The notes below the pieces were generated by a model that ran no database searches, was not told where the DNA came from, and saw nothing but the letters and a program-made list of their open reading frames with translations. DNA of 64,000 nucleotides from Burkholderiales bacterium (lineage in GTDB: Bacteria; Pseudomonadota; Gammaproteobacteria; Burkholderiales; Burkholderiaceae), in the NCBI GenBank assembly GCA_026225235.1, contig JAMFSK010000003.1:170090-234089 (forward strand), given 5' to 3'. Each line of letters starts with the position of its first letter. Within the stretch, counting starts at the first letter, position 1. A program made the position numbers and the translations under genes. Below are positions 42,248-52,167 of the stretch, in pieces.

Positions 42248-43159
42248 ATGCAGCGAAAATTCGACGATGTTCTTTTAGGAAGTATCGAGCTCTTCTGCCT
42301 TGCCGCGGAGCTCGGCAGCTTCACCTTGGCCGCGACTGCCGCAAGCGTGAACCCTGCCGCCGTCAGTCGATCCGTCGCCCGCCTCGAGAAGCGACTGGGT
42401 GTTCGACTGTTCGTCAGAACGACTCGCCAGATTCGCCTGACGGACCAGGGGCAGCGCTACTTCGAACAATGCAGGCAAGCCCTTGGCCAGTTAATCGACG
42501 CAGAGCGCGAGGTCACGGGCGAGCAGACGACGCCCGCGGGCGTGCTGCGCATCAGCATGCCGACCCCTTACGGGCACTACCGCGTGCTCCCCTTACTCCC
42601 GGAGTTCCGTGCACGCTATCCGGAAGTGCGGGTCGAAACGCATCTCAGCAATCGCAACATCGATTTCGCGGACGAGGGGTTCGATCTTGCGATTCGCGGC
42701 CGCGCGCCGCCCGATTCGGGCCTGGTGTCCCGAAAGCTCGAAGATGCAGAACTCGTGGTCTTCGGTTCGCCCGGCTATTTGCGCCGGGCAGGCGTGCCCA
42801 AGACGCCGGACGCGCTGTCCCTTCACGAATGCATCCAGTTCGAGCTGCCGAGCACGGGACGCAATCTCGCATGGACCCTGATCCAGGATGGCGAGTCATG
42901 TGAAATTCTCACGGAAGGCGGCTACGGTACGTCGGGTGACGTCCTCGCGGGCGTCACCCTCGCGCGCCACGGCGCCGGCCTGTTCCAGACCTACCGGTTC
43001 ATCGTCGCTGAAGACCTGGCGAAAGGCACGCTCACTGAAGTGCTGAAGCCCTATGCCGGCAGCAGCCGACCGTTTCTTCTTCTGTATCCACATGGACGAT
43101 ACCTGTCGTCGCGGGTCCGTGTCTTTGTGGACTTTTTGATTGAAAAGCTGAAGGCTTGA
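42248..43159 (+). CDS. LysR-family transcriptional regulator
   Basis: A 303-residue regulator. HTH residues LGSFTLAATAASVNPAAVSRSVARLEKRLGVRLF start near position 22. ATG 42248 (MQRKFDDV) gives a normal N-terminus; the frame extends far upstream without LysR similarity. It ends 24 bp before the nitronate monooxygenase gene on the same strand, which makes that gene its likely target or partner in an operon. Confidence 0.92.
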   Translation: MQRKFDDVLLGSIELFCLAAELGSFTLAATAASVNPAAVSRSVARLEKRLGVRLFVRTTRQIRLTDQGQRYFEQCRQALGQLIDAEREVTGEQTTPAGVLRISMPTPYGHYRVLPLLPEFRARYPEVRVETHLSNRNIDFADEGFDLAIRGRAPPDSGLVSRKLEDAELVVFGSPGYLRRAGVPKTPDALSLHECIQFELPSTGRNLAWTLIQDGESCEILTEGGYGTSGDVLAGVTLARHGAGLFQTYRFIVAEDLAKGTLTEVLKPYAGSSRPFLLLYPHGRYLSSRVRVFVDFLIEKLKA

Positions 43160-43183
43160 ATCAACGAATATCCAGGACACATC

Positions 43184-44284
43184 ATGAGCAATCCACTCAA
43201 GGCAGGCGCATTCCTAGAAAAGCTGGGAATCACAGTGCCCATCATCCAGGCGCCGATGGCGGGGGTGAGCACGCCGGCGCTGGCGGCCGCGGTATCCAAT
43301 GCAGGCGGTCTGGGGTCGCTCGGCGTCGGAGCGATGAAGGCAGAGGGCGCGCGCAAGGTCATCCGTGACACCAAGGCGCTGACCGGAAAGGCCTTCAACA
43401 TCAATGTGTTCTGTCACAGTCCGGTGGTGGCGAACGAGGCCGTGGAAGGGGCGTGGCTCGAATGGCTGGCGCTGGAGTTCGCCCGGTTTGGCGCGACGCC
43501 GCCCGCCCGACTCACGGAAATCTATACGAGCTTTGTCGAAGATCCGGCAATGCTTGAGGTCTTTCTCGAAGAGAAGCCCGCCGTGGTGAGCTTCCACTTC
43601 GGGTTGCCGCGTCCGGAAACCATCGCAGCGCTGAAGGACGCGGGCATCACGCTGCTCGCGTCGGCGACGCGGGTCGAGGAGGCGGAGATCATTGCCGGCA
43701 GCGGCGTCGATGCGATCGTCGCCCAGGGGATCGAAGCAGGGGGCCATCGCGGTTTTTTTGATCCCGAGGCGCGGGACGACGGGTTGGGCACGTTTGCGCT
43801 GACGCGTCTGCTGGTCAAGGGCTTCGATTTGCCCGTCATCGCCGCGGGCGGGATTATGGACGGCGCGGGAGTCGCCGCCGTGCTGGCGCTCGGTGCGGAG
43901 GCCGCTCAACTGGGTACGGCATTCGTTGCCTGCCGTGAGACATCGATCGATGACGGATACCGGCGTGCGCTGCTGGGCGAGGGGGCGCGTCATACGACCT
44001 TTACGTCGGCGATTTCCGGGCGTGTCGCACGCAGTCTGGTGAATCGCTTTACCGAACTGGGCCGCGAAGCGGGTGCGCCCGGTGCCCCGGCCTATCCGGT
44101 TGCCTACGACGCGGGCAAGGCGCTTCATGCGGCCGCGAAAGCACAGGGCGAGTTTGGCTATGGTGCGCAATGGGCCGGGCAGGCCGCCGCACTCGCCCGG
44201 TCATTGCCGGCCGCCGAACTCTTTGCGCAACTGGAAGCAGAGCTGAAGGCCTGCGTCGACGGACTGCGGCGGCTTGTGCCGTAG
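43184..44284 (+). CDS. Nitronate monooxygenase (2-nitropropane dioxygenase family)
   Basis: A 366-residue FMN TIM-barrel enzyme that oxidises alkyl nitronates such as propionate-3-nitronate. [43 protein letters not shown] (the catalytic His region), [31 protein letters not shown] are the class I family motifs. The ribosome site precedes ATG 43184 weakly. It follows a LysR gene on the same strand. Such enzymes may detoxify nitronates or act in nitro-compound use. Confidence 0.92.
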   Translation: MSNPLKAGAFLEKLGITVPIIQAPMAGVSTPALAAAVSNAGGLGSLGVGAMKAEGARKVIRDTKALTGKAFNINVFCHSPVVANEAVEGAWLEWLALEFARFGATPPARLTEIYTSFVEDPAMLEVFLEEKPAVVSFHFGLPRPETIAALKDAGITLLASATRVEEAEIIAGSGVDAIVAQGIEAGGHRGFFDPEARDDGLGTFALTRLLVKGFDLPVIAAGGIMDGAGVAAVLALGAEAAQLGTAFVACRETSIDDGYRRALLGEGARHTTFTSAISGRVARSLVNRFTELGREAGAPGAPAYPVAYDAGKALHAAAKAQGEFGYGAQWAGQAAALARSLPAAELFAQLEAELKACVDGLRRLVP

Positions 44285-44464
44285 TCGGGCTTCGACACCC
44301 CTAAGCGCGGGTCCTCTGATCGACCCCTCTTGATGTGGCGCGGAACGCCATCGGTGTACGATGGAGCGCCGCGTCACCGAGTCCATCGAGACAATGCATT
44401 CCGGAACGACGATGTGATGCGGATTGCCGTGGATCATCCGAATCGATCGACAGGGGTGCAAGAC

Positions 44465-45352
44465 ATGGATGTGACCGACCTCAAAGTCTTTGAAACCGTG
44501 GCGCGTCATGGCAGCATGAACAAGGCGGCCACGGAACTCCATACGGTGCAGTCGAATGTGACGGCACGGATCCGGTCGCTGGAACGCGAAGTCGGCATGG
44601 CGCTGTTTCAGCGCCATGCGCGTGGCGTCAACCTGACGCCTGCGGGGCAGCGCATGCTGCCTTACGCCGGGCGGATTGCCAAGCTCATTGCGGACGCGCG
44701 CACGGCCGCGATGGACGACGGCGCACCAGCCGGTGCTCTGGCACTCGGCACGCTCGAGACGACGGCCGCGCTGCGACTGTCGCCGATACTCAGCCGCTTC
44801 GCCCATGCGTATCCCCAGGTGCGTCTGTCCCTGATCACGGGCACGAGCAGCAGTCTTGCGGCAGACGTCGTCGAGTGCCGTCTCGACGGGGCATTTATCG
44901 CGGGCCCCATCGATCACCCCGATCTGCATAGCGAGCCCGTCTTCCAGGAACAACTGGTCCTGGTCACGTCTCGTGCCGTGCGCTCGCTCGACGCGCTAGC
45001 GGCAATGCCGGATCTAAAGACCATCGTCTTTCGTCTTGGCTGCTCGTACCGGCAGCGACTCGAAGCGCTCCTCGCCGACATGGGCCTGCTCGTGAGCACG
45101 CCACTTGAGTTCGGATCACTCGACGCGATTGTCGCGTGCGTGGCGGCGGGCATCGGGGTCACGCTCTTGCCCAAAGGCGTGGTGGCAGCGGCCGCACAGC
45201 AGGACCTGGTGGCCATTCACGAGATCGCACCCGAACGCGCGCGCGTGGAGACGCTGTTTGTTTGTCGACACGACGCTTATGTTTCGAGCGCCATGAGTGC
45301 ATTCATCGACGTCGCAAGATCGGAATTCGGACCGTTGATGGTCGCGGCATAA
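44465..45352 (+). CDS. LysR-family transcriptional regulator
   Basis: A 295-residue LysR regulator (HTH GSMNKAATELHTVQSNVTARIRSLEREVG), starting at ATG 44465; the frame extends upstream without similarity. LHTVQSNVTARI is typical of the CysB/PtxR-like group. It is 180 bp after the nitronate monooxygenase and has no divergent partner, so its target is not clear. A further LysR gene follows on the same strand. Confidence 0.92.
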   Translation: MDVTDLKVFETVARHGSMNKAATELHTVQSNVTARIRSLEREVGMALFQRHARGVNLTPAGQRMLPYAGRIAKLIADARTAAMDDGAPAGALALGTLETTAALRLSPILSRFAHAYPQVRLSLITGTSSSLAADVVECRLDGAFIAGPIDHPDLHSEPVFQEQLVLVTSRAVRSLDALAAMPDLKTIVFRLGCSYRQRLEALLADMGLLVSTPLEFGSLDAIVACVAAGIGVTLLPKGVVAAAAQQDLVAIHEIAPERARVETLFVCRHDAYVSSAMSAFIDVARSEFGPLMVAA

Positions 45353-45522
45353 GGATGCGCTCGCCTAGTCGCTTGCGGCCCGCTCCGGCTGAGTGGCGCG
45401 CAGACGGTATCACTTTCAGCGATACCCCTATCACGACAAACCGTCCCTGGTGCCGCTCGAACATTGCTAAGCTGATTCGCTTGTAAACAGTCCGCGAGGA
45501 CTGATACCGGCGAGGTCGCGTG

Positions 45523-46500
45523 ATGGATCAACTCTATATGCTGCGGGCGTTTGTCGCGGCCGCTCAACACCGAAGCTTCAGCAAGGCGGCCGCGTCGCTG
45601 GGTGTGACGACAGGATCCATTTCCAAGGCCATCGCCAAGCTCGAAGCGAGCATTCATACGAGAGTGCTCCACCGCACGACGCGCTCCGTTTCGCTCACCG
45701 AGGAAGCGCAGCCGTACTACCTGAGCTGCTGTCGCCTGCTCGAGGAGCTCGATGAAGCGCACCAGCGTATCGCCCAGGAGCGCGAGGTCGACAGCGGAAG
45801 GCTGCGGCTTGCGGTTCATCCCATGCTGGTCAGCGGGACTTTTTCGCGGCTGCTGTCGGACTATCAGGCGATCGCACCGAACGTGAACCTCATGGTGTCG
45901 GTGCAGGAAGGCATCATCAATCTCTACGATGGTCAGTTCGATATGGCGATCCTGCCGCCGGACCGAGTCGAACAATCGGCTGTGATCCGAAGGACACTCT
46001 CCAGCTCGCGCAGGCTACTCGTGGCTTCACCCGGGTACCTCCATCAGCATGGAACGCCCAACCAGGCTTCCGATCTTGCCAGCCATTTTCTGCTGCTCGA
46101 CCCTCAGTCGCGGCAGCAGGGATCGAGCTTTATCGAGCTGCTGGAAGAGGGACGCCGCGTTAGCGTGCTGCCGATGTCGTCGATGGACGGCAGCGAGGTG
46201 CTGTTACGCGCAGCCGCGCTTACGGGCACCGGAATCGCCACCCTTCCCGAGGCGATGGTTCGCGACGACATCCGCATGGGCCATCTCGACCCTGTTCTTC
46301 CGCGCTGTTCGACGTGTGAGTCCGATGTTGACATCTGCCTGTTCTATTCACATCGCGAGTTGCTGCCGACGCGGTTCCGGACGTTCATCGACTTTTGCAT
46401 GGCGTTCTTTCGCAACGACAAGCCGGCTTCGCCGGCTGATCACAACGAGTCGCTCGAACGGAATGCCGAAGGCGAGCCGCGCTTGTTGACGGCTGCCTGA
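45523..46500 (+). CDS. LysR-family transcriptional regulator
   Basis: A 325-residue LysR regulator. HTH RSFSKAAASLGVTTGSISKAIAKLEASIHTRVLHRTTR begins about 18 residues from ATG 45523 (GTG 45520 is in the same frame). The arm HRTTRSVSLTEEAQPYY is typical of the DsdC/GcvA-like group. It is convergent with the MFS transporter gene (49 bp gap) and follows another LysR. It may control the SDR-tautomerase-VOC-MFS operon. Confidence 0.92.
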   Translation: MDQLYMLRAFVAAAQHRSFSKAAASLGVTTGSISKAIAKLEASIHTRVLHRTTRSVSLTEEAQPYYLSCCRLLEELDEAHQRIAQEREVDSGRLRLAVHPMLVSGTFSRLLSDYQAIAPNVNLMVSVQEGIINLYDGQFDMAILPPDRVEQSAVIRRTLSSSRRLLVASPGYLHQHGTPNQASDLASHFLLLDPQSRQQGSSFIELLEEGRRVSVLPMSSMDGSEVLLRAAALTGTGIATLPEAMVRDDIRMGHLDPVLPRCSTCESDVDICLFYSHRELLPTRFRTFIDFCMAFFRNDKPASPADHNESLERNAEGEPRLLTAA

Positions 46501-46549
46501 CTGCGTAGACGGGTGATGAACGTACGAAGGTAGATCATGAACGCCGTGC

Positions 46550-47848
46550 TCAGGCGGCACTGCTACGCAGCGGTGAGACCCGGGTGGCAGGCCGCGACAC
46601 GGCACAGGTGAGTGCCGCGATCACGAGAGCCGCGGCAGCAACGCCCAAAGGTTGATTGAACGAATGCGTGTGCGAAAACAGCGCATTCGACATCAGTGGC
46701 CCGACAATCTGCCCGACCCCATACGCGGCCGTCAATGTCGCCATGATGTTGAATTTCACGAGATGCGAGACACGTTTGGCAGCGGGCATCACGATCGTCA
46801 CCGTCCCCATGAAGGTGCCCCCGACCAGCAATGCACTCAGAAGGAAGAACGTCGCGGTGGGCGCAACGATCGGTAGCGCCACGCCGACGGCCTGGATCGT
46901 CAGATTGAGGATGAAGGCGAGGCGGCTCCCCAGCCTATGATGAATCCAGTGCCACAGGAAGCACGAAGGCGTGGCCCCGAGACCGAATGCCGCCCAGATA
47001 TGGACGGGGTCGGTATGCTGAAGCGCGCCCCTCACGAGCAAGGGCAGATACGTTGCCGTCACGATATAGCCAAACCCTGCGAGCCCATAGGCCATCACGA
47101 GCGTCCAGGGGCCCAGTGAAGGCGCCTCCACGAGGCCCGGATCCGAAAGCTCCTCGCCCTCGTTGACATGGCGGCTGATTCTGCTGCGGATACTGGGCCA
47201 CGCCAGCGCACAGAGCACGGTCGAGACCGCGGCAAGGCAGAGCCACAGGGCTGCACTACCAAAGTCGGCAGCGGTACCGAACGCGGTCAGCTCTGCGGAC
47301 ACGACAATGCCCAGGCCGACACCCGCGTACAGGATCGGTGCACCGTCGTGATAGCCGATGATGTGGAACAGCCAGATCGAAGCCGCGATCAAAGTCACCG
47401 CGCTCATGGCGCCCGCCAGAAACCTCACCGCGACAACAAAAGCGATACCGAAGTGGAGCGAGAGCGCCGCGAGACACACGACCGTCCCGACCATCGCGAT
47501 CTGGCATAGCCGGGCGGCGTGCCGATGGTCGATCCGGCTGACGACCAACGCACCGACCAGATAGCCGCCATAGTTCACGGACGCCGCCAGCGATCCTCCC
47601 GCCACGCTAATCACCGTCTCTCTCACCATGAGGGGATACATACCGGTGAACGAGAATCGCCCAAACCCCATGCCGACGGCCAGAATCAAGGCGCCTGCGA
47701 AGGTCATCAGGACGGGCGTGCCTTTCACCCGGGAGAGAGCCTTTTCGATTTCGGGTGCCTCTGTGGGTGTCGCGATGGCGCCGCTGGCGCTAGCCGGCCT
47801 GGACCCGTGGGTCGTAGTCGAATTCGATGCGAATCCCACCGGGTTCAA
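46550..47848 (-). CDS. MFS transporter, YbfB/YjiJ family
   Basis: A 432-residue major-facilitator protein with about 12 hydrophobic segments. GMGFGRFSFTGMYPLMV and NYGGYLVGAL are typical of the YbfB/YjiJ family. The N-terminal ~40 residues are polar. The start at 47848 overlaps the end of the VOC gene by 59 bp; no better start is visible before the first membrane helix, so the exact start is open. It is the last gene of the SDR operon and may take up or export the compound that the operon handles. Confidence 0.88.
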   Translation of the reverse strand: MNPVGFASNSTTTHGSRPASASGAIATPTEAPEIEKALSRVKGTPVLMTFAGALILAVGMGFGRFSFTGMYPLMVRETVISVAGGSLAASVNYGGYLVGALVVSRIDHRHAARLCQIAMVGTVVCLAALSLHFGIAFVVAVRFLAGAMSAVTLIAASIWLFHIIGYHDGAPILYAGVGLGIVVSAELTAFGTAADFGSAALWLCLAAVSTVLCALAWPSIRSRISRHVNEGEELSDPGLVEAPSLGPWTLVMAYGLAGFGYIVTATYLPLLVRGALQHTDPVHIWAAFGLGATPSCFLWHWIHHRLGSRLAFILNLTIQAVGVALPIVAPTATFFLLSALLVGGTFMGTVTIVMPAAKRVSHLVKFNIMATLTAAYGVGQIVGPLMSNALFSHTHSFNQPLGVAAAALVIAALTCAVSRPATRVSPLRSSAA

Positions 47849-48212
47849 AAATCATCGTGTGTTGCTTGGGACCCGCGCCGAGTAGTTCCGGCGCGAAATC
47901 GATCGTGGCGCCGGGCCAGTGGGAGACCCGTTCGAATATTTCAGCCAGCGCGGCTTCGCTTCCCACCCGAAACGCCAGATGATGCAGCCCAACATTGGCC
48001 TTGCGATCGAACTCCACCCGCGCCGGTTCGTTCTTAAGTTGCCAGAGCGTCAGCACGACATGCCCGTCGGAAACGAACGCCGCCGGATAGTCGGGCTTCT
48101 CGCCGACCTGCTTCCAGCCCAGGCATTTCACGAAGAAGTCGAGCGTGAGCGGAAGTTCGCGAACGGTTAGCCCGATGTGGTCGATGCCCAGGGTCAATGA
48201 ATCAGCAGTCAT
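47790..48212 (-). CDS. VOC (glyoxalase/extradiol dioxygenase fold) family protein
   Basis: A 140-residue single VOC domain. IDHIGLTVRELPLTLDFFVKCLGW, HHLAFRVGSE and IRIEFDYDP carry the metal-ligand His and Glu positions. GAGGAAAG precedes ATG 48212. VOC proteins include glyoxalase I, extradiol dioxygenases and isomerases. The neighbouring tautomerase and SDR suggest a catabolic step. Confidence 0.87.
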   Translation of the reverse strand: MTADSLTLGIDHIGLTVRELPLTLDFFVKCLGWKQVGEKPDYPAAFVSDGHVVLTLWQLKNEPARVEFDRKANVGLHHLAFRVGSEAALAEIFERVSHWPGATIDFAPELLGAGPKQHTMIFEPGGIRIEFDYDPRVQAG

Positions 48213-48328
48213 CTCTTTCCTCGCTTTCAAAGTCGACGTTGAAGGGGTACAGGATAGAAAGAATGCGCTTTATTCCGCCGAAGGTGAATGTCGACTGTGG
48301 GGCCAGTGCCTGGGCGTCGACCGCGGGA

Positions 48329-48565
48329 TCACGAACGCTTGGCTGCAAGCTGCCGGCGATATTCGTCGAGCGGCAGGCCGCCCCAGCCCCAGTTTTCCTT
48401 CTGGACTTCCTCGATCACCACGAAGGTGGCTTCGAGCGGTTTGTTGAGTACGTCACGCAGCAATTCGCTGACGCCCTTGATCAGGCGCGCCTTTTCATCT
48501 GCGCTCACGGAATCGGCACCGGCGTGACTACCTTCGCGGGTGACCTGGATCGTGACTATGGGCAT
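48329..48565 (-). CDS. 4-oxalocrotonate tautomerase-family protein
   Basis: A 78-residue tautomerase. MPIVTIQVTREG gives the N-terminal Pro that becomes the catalytic base after Met removal, which fixes the start at 48565 (GGAG 8 nt upstream) rather than 12 nt further out. The rest (SADEKARLIKGVSELLRDVLNKPLEATFVVIEEV) matches the family, with an extended C-terminus ENWGWGGLPLDEYRRQL. It would isomerise an enol or keto dienoate. It lies between the SDR and VOC genes. Confidence 0.92.
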   Translation of the reverse strand: MPIVTIQVTREGSHAGADSVSADEKARLIKGVSELLRDVLNKPLEATFVVIEEVQKENWGWGGLPLDEYRRQLAAKRS

Positions 48566-48621
48566 GGTGTTCTCCAATCGCGGTGGGGTGAAGGGCGCCT
48601 GCGGACGGCGCCCTTTGACAA

Positions 48622-49332
48622 TTAGTGGCCGGCGCTCTGGCCGCCGTCGACGTGCAGGATTTCACCCGTCACGAAGGGCGCCGAGTCGAGGTACAGGATC
48701 GCGTTGACGATATCGCTCATCTCGCCCATATGGCCGACCGGATGCAGGCCACCCAGGGCCTGATGCGTTTCCGGTGCGTGCATCGGGGTCTTGATGATGC
48801 CGGGCGAAACGGCATTGACGCGGATGCCGCGCTTCGCATATTCGATCGCGAGCGACTTGGTCGCCGAGTTCAGGCCGCCTTTGGTCAGCGAGGCCAGCAC
48901 CGACGGCACACCGTCGATGGCGTGATCGGTGAGGCTGGTCGTTACGGTTACGACGTGGCCGCCCGATTGCTTCTCCATCTGGGCGATCGCCAGCTGTGTC
49001 ACGTAGAAGAAACCGTTGAGGTTCACCGACAGGTTCGCGGCGTAGTCTTCCGGGGTGAAGCTGGTGAACGGCTTGGCGGTGAAAATGCCCGCGTTATTGA
49101 CGAGTGTGTCGATGCGGCCAAACTTCGCAATGCCTTCCGCAATGACCCGTTGCGCCGTAGCGGCCTCGCCGATATCGCCGGCGACGGTCAGGACGTCAGG
49201 ATCGTTCGACGGCTTGATCGAGCGCGATGTCGCGACGACACGATACTTCAGATCACGAAACGCTTTGACGAGCGCGGCGCCAATCCCTTGCGACGCACCG
49301 GTGATGACCACAACCTTTTGAACTGCACTCAT
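48622..49332 (-). CDS. Short-chain dehydrogenase/reductase-fold protein with Ala at the catalytic Tyr position
   Basis: A 236-residue SDR. TGASQGIGAA at 11-20 and NNAG at 79-82 are present. The YxxxK position reads A147-x-x-x-K151 (LASLTK), so the usual catalytic Tyr is missing. S133 (TTSLTDH) is near the normal Ser position. The C-terminus VTGEILHVDGGQ is typical. It heads the operon SDR-tautomerase-VOC-MFS. Confidence 0.87.
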   Translation of the reverse strand: MSAVQKVVVITGASQGIGAALVKAFRDLKYRVVATSRSIKPSNDPDVLTVAGDIGEAATAQRVIAEGIAKFGRIDTLVNNAGIFTAKPFTSFTPEDYAANLSVNLNGFFYVTQLAIAQMEKQSGGHVVTVTTSLTDHAIDGVPSVLASLTKGGLNSATKSLAIEYAKRGIRVNAVSPGIIKTPMHAPETHQALGGLHPVGHMGEMSDIVNAILYLDSAPFVTGEILHVDGGQSAGH

Positions 49333-49743
49333 GATGAACCTCGAAATCAGTAGATCGGCATTGCTGCCGTCGGGCCGGTGGCGCCGATGTGTGCAAATCT
49401 AGGCTGATTGGTGCAGGCTGCGAACACCCACGGCGGACAAACAGAGTTGCGCTTGCGGAACAAATGCGCCGCCGCCCTGACCGCACATGCTCTTTTTCGG
49501 ACCTCACGGCATTGCGCGGGTCAACGACTTGCGGTGAGGGGCTGGCGAGCCGATTGAGAATAGCAAGGACGAGGGTCGTCCGCCCGGTGCATTGGGGGTA
49601 CTTTCGGGCAACACGTTTTGTGATTGATGCCCGTTGGGCAATGCTCGGGTAAGACGCAGCAAAGGTGTTGCATACAGCCGGCTGGATGGATCAGCCGGAC
49701 ACCCGTCGCACGAGAGGGAGATCGCTGATCAAACCCGGAACGC
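49333..49743. other. Intergenic region separating accessory and core DNA
   Basis: 411 bp without a convincing gene. CCGGCTG-N7-CAGCCGG (49678-49698) and CGGAACG-N7-CGTTCCG (49736-49756, overlapping the lplT stop) are hairpins that could end lplT transcription. No tRNA, attachment repeat or insertion sequence is visible. Confidence 0.5.
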
Positions 49744-51048
49744 TCAATCCGTTCCGAGTTCTGCCGAGACCGAATCGTGCTCGCGCTGGTTGGCCCCGTG
49801 CCTGAGCATGGCGAGCCACATCAGGGCCACGACCCCGACACCAAAGATCACGATGATCCACTGGATCGGCACGTTCCAGGTCAGCAGCACTGCATAGAGG
49901 CCGAGCATGAGCAGCACGGCGAGGTTCTGATTGAAGTTCTGCACCGCGATCGAATGTCCGGCCGAGAGCAACTCGGCGCCGCGATGCTGGAGCACCGCGT
50001 TCATCGGCACGACAAAAAAGCCCGCTAGTGTGCCCACGATGATCATCTCCAGAAACGCGAAGATGACGTAGTAAGGCGCATGGAACGGCCCGATCTGGAG
50101 CCCGGAGCCGGGCGCGAACAGGCCCTTGTGATAGAACGCCATGCAGATGGTGACCACGCCGACCAGCAAGCCGACCGGGAGGACCTTGAACGCATTGCGC
50201 ATCGGCACGCGCGCGGCGGCCCATCCGGCGCCCGCTGCGATCCCCAGGCCGGTGATGCCTTGCAGCGTCGCGGCGTCCGACAGGCTCATGCCGAGCCGCA
50301 CATTGGCCCACTTGAGCACGAGCAACTGCAGCGTCACGGCACTCCCCCACAGCAGGGTCGTGACCCATAGCGCGATCTGCGCGAGCTTGTCGTGCCAGAG
50401 GACGTTGAAACAGTGGCGGAAATCGGCAATCAGTCTGCCGGGGTGATGAAGGCGGTTCTCGTATCGGGCGCCCGTATCGGGGATACCGATATTGATGACC
50501 CCGGCGCTGGCATACACCAGCATCATCGCGAACATCGCGAGCTGAGCGGCCGAATTGAGCAGGGGGATCGGATGCACACCAAGCCAGTGCGCCACCGTGT
50601 CGCTGATCAACGCGCCGCCCACCATCGTGCCGACGATCGTCGAGAGCACGGTTGCGGATTCAAGCCATGCGTTCGCGATGACGAGCTTCTCGGAGGGGAG
50701 CAGCTCGGTCATGATCCCGTACTTCGCAGGTGAATACGCGGCGGCTCCAAAGCCGACCATCGCATAGGCAAGCATCGGGTGCACACCGCCGATCATCAAC
50801 AGGCAGCCACCGGCCTTCAGTGCGTTTGAGATAAACATCACATAGCGCTTCTGCAGCGCGTCGGCGAAGGCGCCGACGAACGGTGCGAGCAGCACGTACG
50901 AGACAGTAAAGAAGATCTGCAGGAGCGGCGTGATCCATGGCGCTGAGTGGATATCGCGCAGCAATGCGATCGCCGCAATCAGTAACGCGTTGTCGGCAAG
51001 CGACGACACGAACTGCGCGGCGATAATCGTATAGAAACCTTTCTTCAT
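49744..51048 (-). CDS. lplT: Lysophospholipid transporter LplT (MFS)
   Basis: A 434-residue inner-membrane flippase-like transporter that brings lysophospholipids to the inner leaflet for reacylation. MKKGFYTIIAAQFVSSLADNALLIAAIALL is the typical start, with SYVLLAPFVGAFADALQKRYVMF, FGAAAYSPAKYGIMTELLP and a C-terminal helix set. Twelve hydrophobic segments are visible. ATG 51048 is preferred to the open frame to 51096. The partner acyltransferase Aas is not in the window. Confidence 0.9.
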   Translation of the reverse strand: MKKGFYTIIAAQFVSSLADNALLIAAIALLRDIHSAPWITPLLQIFFTVSYVLLAPFVGAFADALQKRYVMFISNALKAGGCLLMIGGVHPMLAYAMVGFGAAAYSPAKYGIMTELLPSEKLVIANAWLESATVLSTIVGTMVGGALISDTVAHWLGVHPIPLLNSAAQLAMFAMMLVYASAGVINIGIPDTGARYENRLHHPGRLIADFRHCFNVLWHDKLAQIALWVTTLLWGSAVTLQLLVLKWANVRLGMSLSDAATLQGITGLGIAAGAGWAAARVPMRNAFKVLPVGLLVGVVTICMAFYHKGLFAPGSGLQIGPFHAPYYVIFAFLEMIIVGTLAGFFVVPMNAVLQHRGAELLSAGHSIAVQNFNQNLAVLLMLGLYAVLLTWNVPIQWIIVIFGVGVVALMWLAMLRHGANQREHDSVSAELGTD

Positions 51049-51112
51049 CCGGCCATGTATCTCAGCAAGCAAATCTCGGCAGTCCAGTCTCGGCAATCTC
51101 TATCTCGTGGCC

Positions 51113-51916
51113 TTACTGCGCCGGTTGCCGCGTCTTGCTGTAGGCGCCGAGCACCTGGATCATCTGGGCGTAGAGCTTCGGATTGCCCGCGACGATTTCA
51201 CCGAGGTGCAGGAATTCAGCTTCACCGGAGTAGTTGCCCACCAGGCCGCCAGCTTCCGTAATCAACAGGCTGCCTGCAGCGACGTCCCACGCATGGATGC
51301 CTTGTTCGAAGAAACCGTCGATGCGGCCCGCGGCGACGTTGGCGAGATCGAGCGCTGCTGCGCCCGGACGACGAAGGCCCGCGCAGGCTTCTGTCATTTC
51401 GCCGAACAGCTTCAGATAGCGATCGAGACCTTCGAGGTCACGGAACGGGAAGCCGGTGCCGATCAGGCCGTCTGCCAGGCGGTCGCGCTTGCTGACGCGG
51501 ATGCGGCGATCGTTGAGGAAAGCGCCGCGGCCGCGTGAGGCGACGAACAGGTCATTACGGTTCGGGTCATAGACCACACCCTGGGTCACGATGCCGTTGT
51601 GCGCGAGCGCAATCGACACGCAATAGTAGGGAAAGCCGTGGATAAAGTTGGTGGTGCCGTCGAGCGGATCGATGATCCATTCGAATTCCGATTTGCGTTC
51701 CGAGCGGCCCGATTCTTCCGCGAGGATCGCGTGGTCAGGGTAGGCCGTCGAGATCGTTTCGATGATCGCGGCTTCCGATGCCTTGTCGACTTCGGTCACG
51801 AAGTCGTTGTGCTGCTTCTTGCTGACCTTGACCAGGTCGAGGTCGAGCGAGGCGCGGTTGATGATTTGCCCGGCGCGGCGCGCGGCCTTGACGGCGATAT
51901 TGAGCATCGGATGCAT
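51113..51916 (-). CDS. suhB: Inositol-1-monophosphatase SuhB family
   Basis: A 267-residue Mg2+-dependent phosphatase. Metal-binding motifs are readable: AILAEESG, then [10 protein letters not shown] and [17 protein letters not shown]. In Enterobacteria SuhB also acts with Nus factors in rRNA transcription. ATG 51916 gives the family's [16 protein letters not shown] start, while the upstream frame is unrelated. It is divergent from trmJ, the usual Burkholderia arrangement. Confidence 0.95.
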   Translation of the reverse strand: MHPMLNIAVKAARRAGQIINRASLDLDLVKVSKKQHNDFVTEVDKASEAAIIETISTAYPDHAILAEESGRSERKSEFEWIIDPLDGTTNFIHGFPYYCVSIALAHNGIVTQGVVYDPNRNDLFVASRGRGAFLNDRRIRVSKRDRLADGLIGTGFPFRDLEGLDRYLKLFGEMTEACAGLRRPGAAALDLANVAAGRIDGFFEQGIHAWDVAAGSLLITEAGGLVGNYSGEAEFLHLGEIVAGNPKLYAQMIQVLGAYSKTRQPAQ

Positions 51917-52167
51917 GAGGCGGAATCCTTGTGGCTGGCGAAACTGGCAGGCGGAACATTTCACACGGGCCGCGGGACGGCCGTGCAAACGGAAAAAGAG
52001 CGAGGTGACGGGGCCGGATGGGGCGCCACGCGGGCTGCGCGCAGGGCGGGAGGCAGGCGTGGCCGGTCACGCAAACCGCCATTCTACTTGAGCGGGGCTG
52101 CGCTTGCCGGTCTGCGGCGAGTAACATACGCGCGATTCTCCGACTTTGATCCCCCTTCGAGCGCTCC

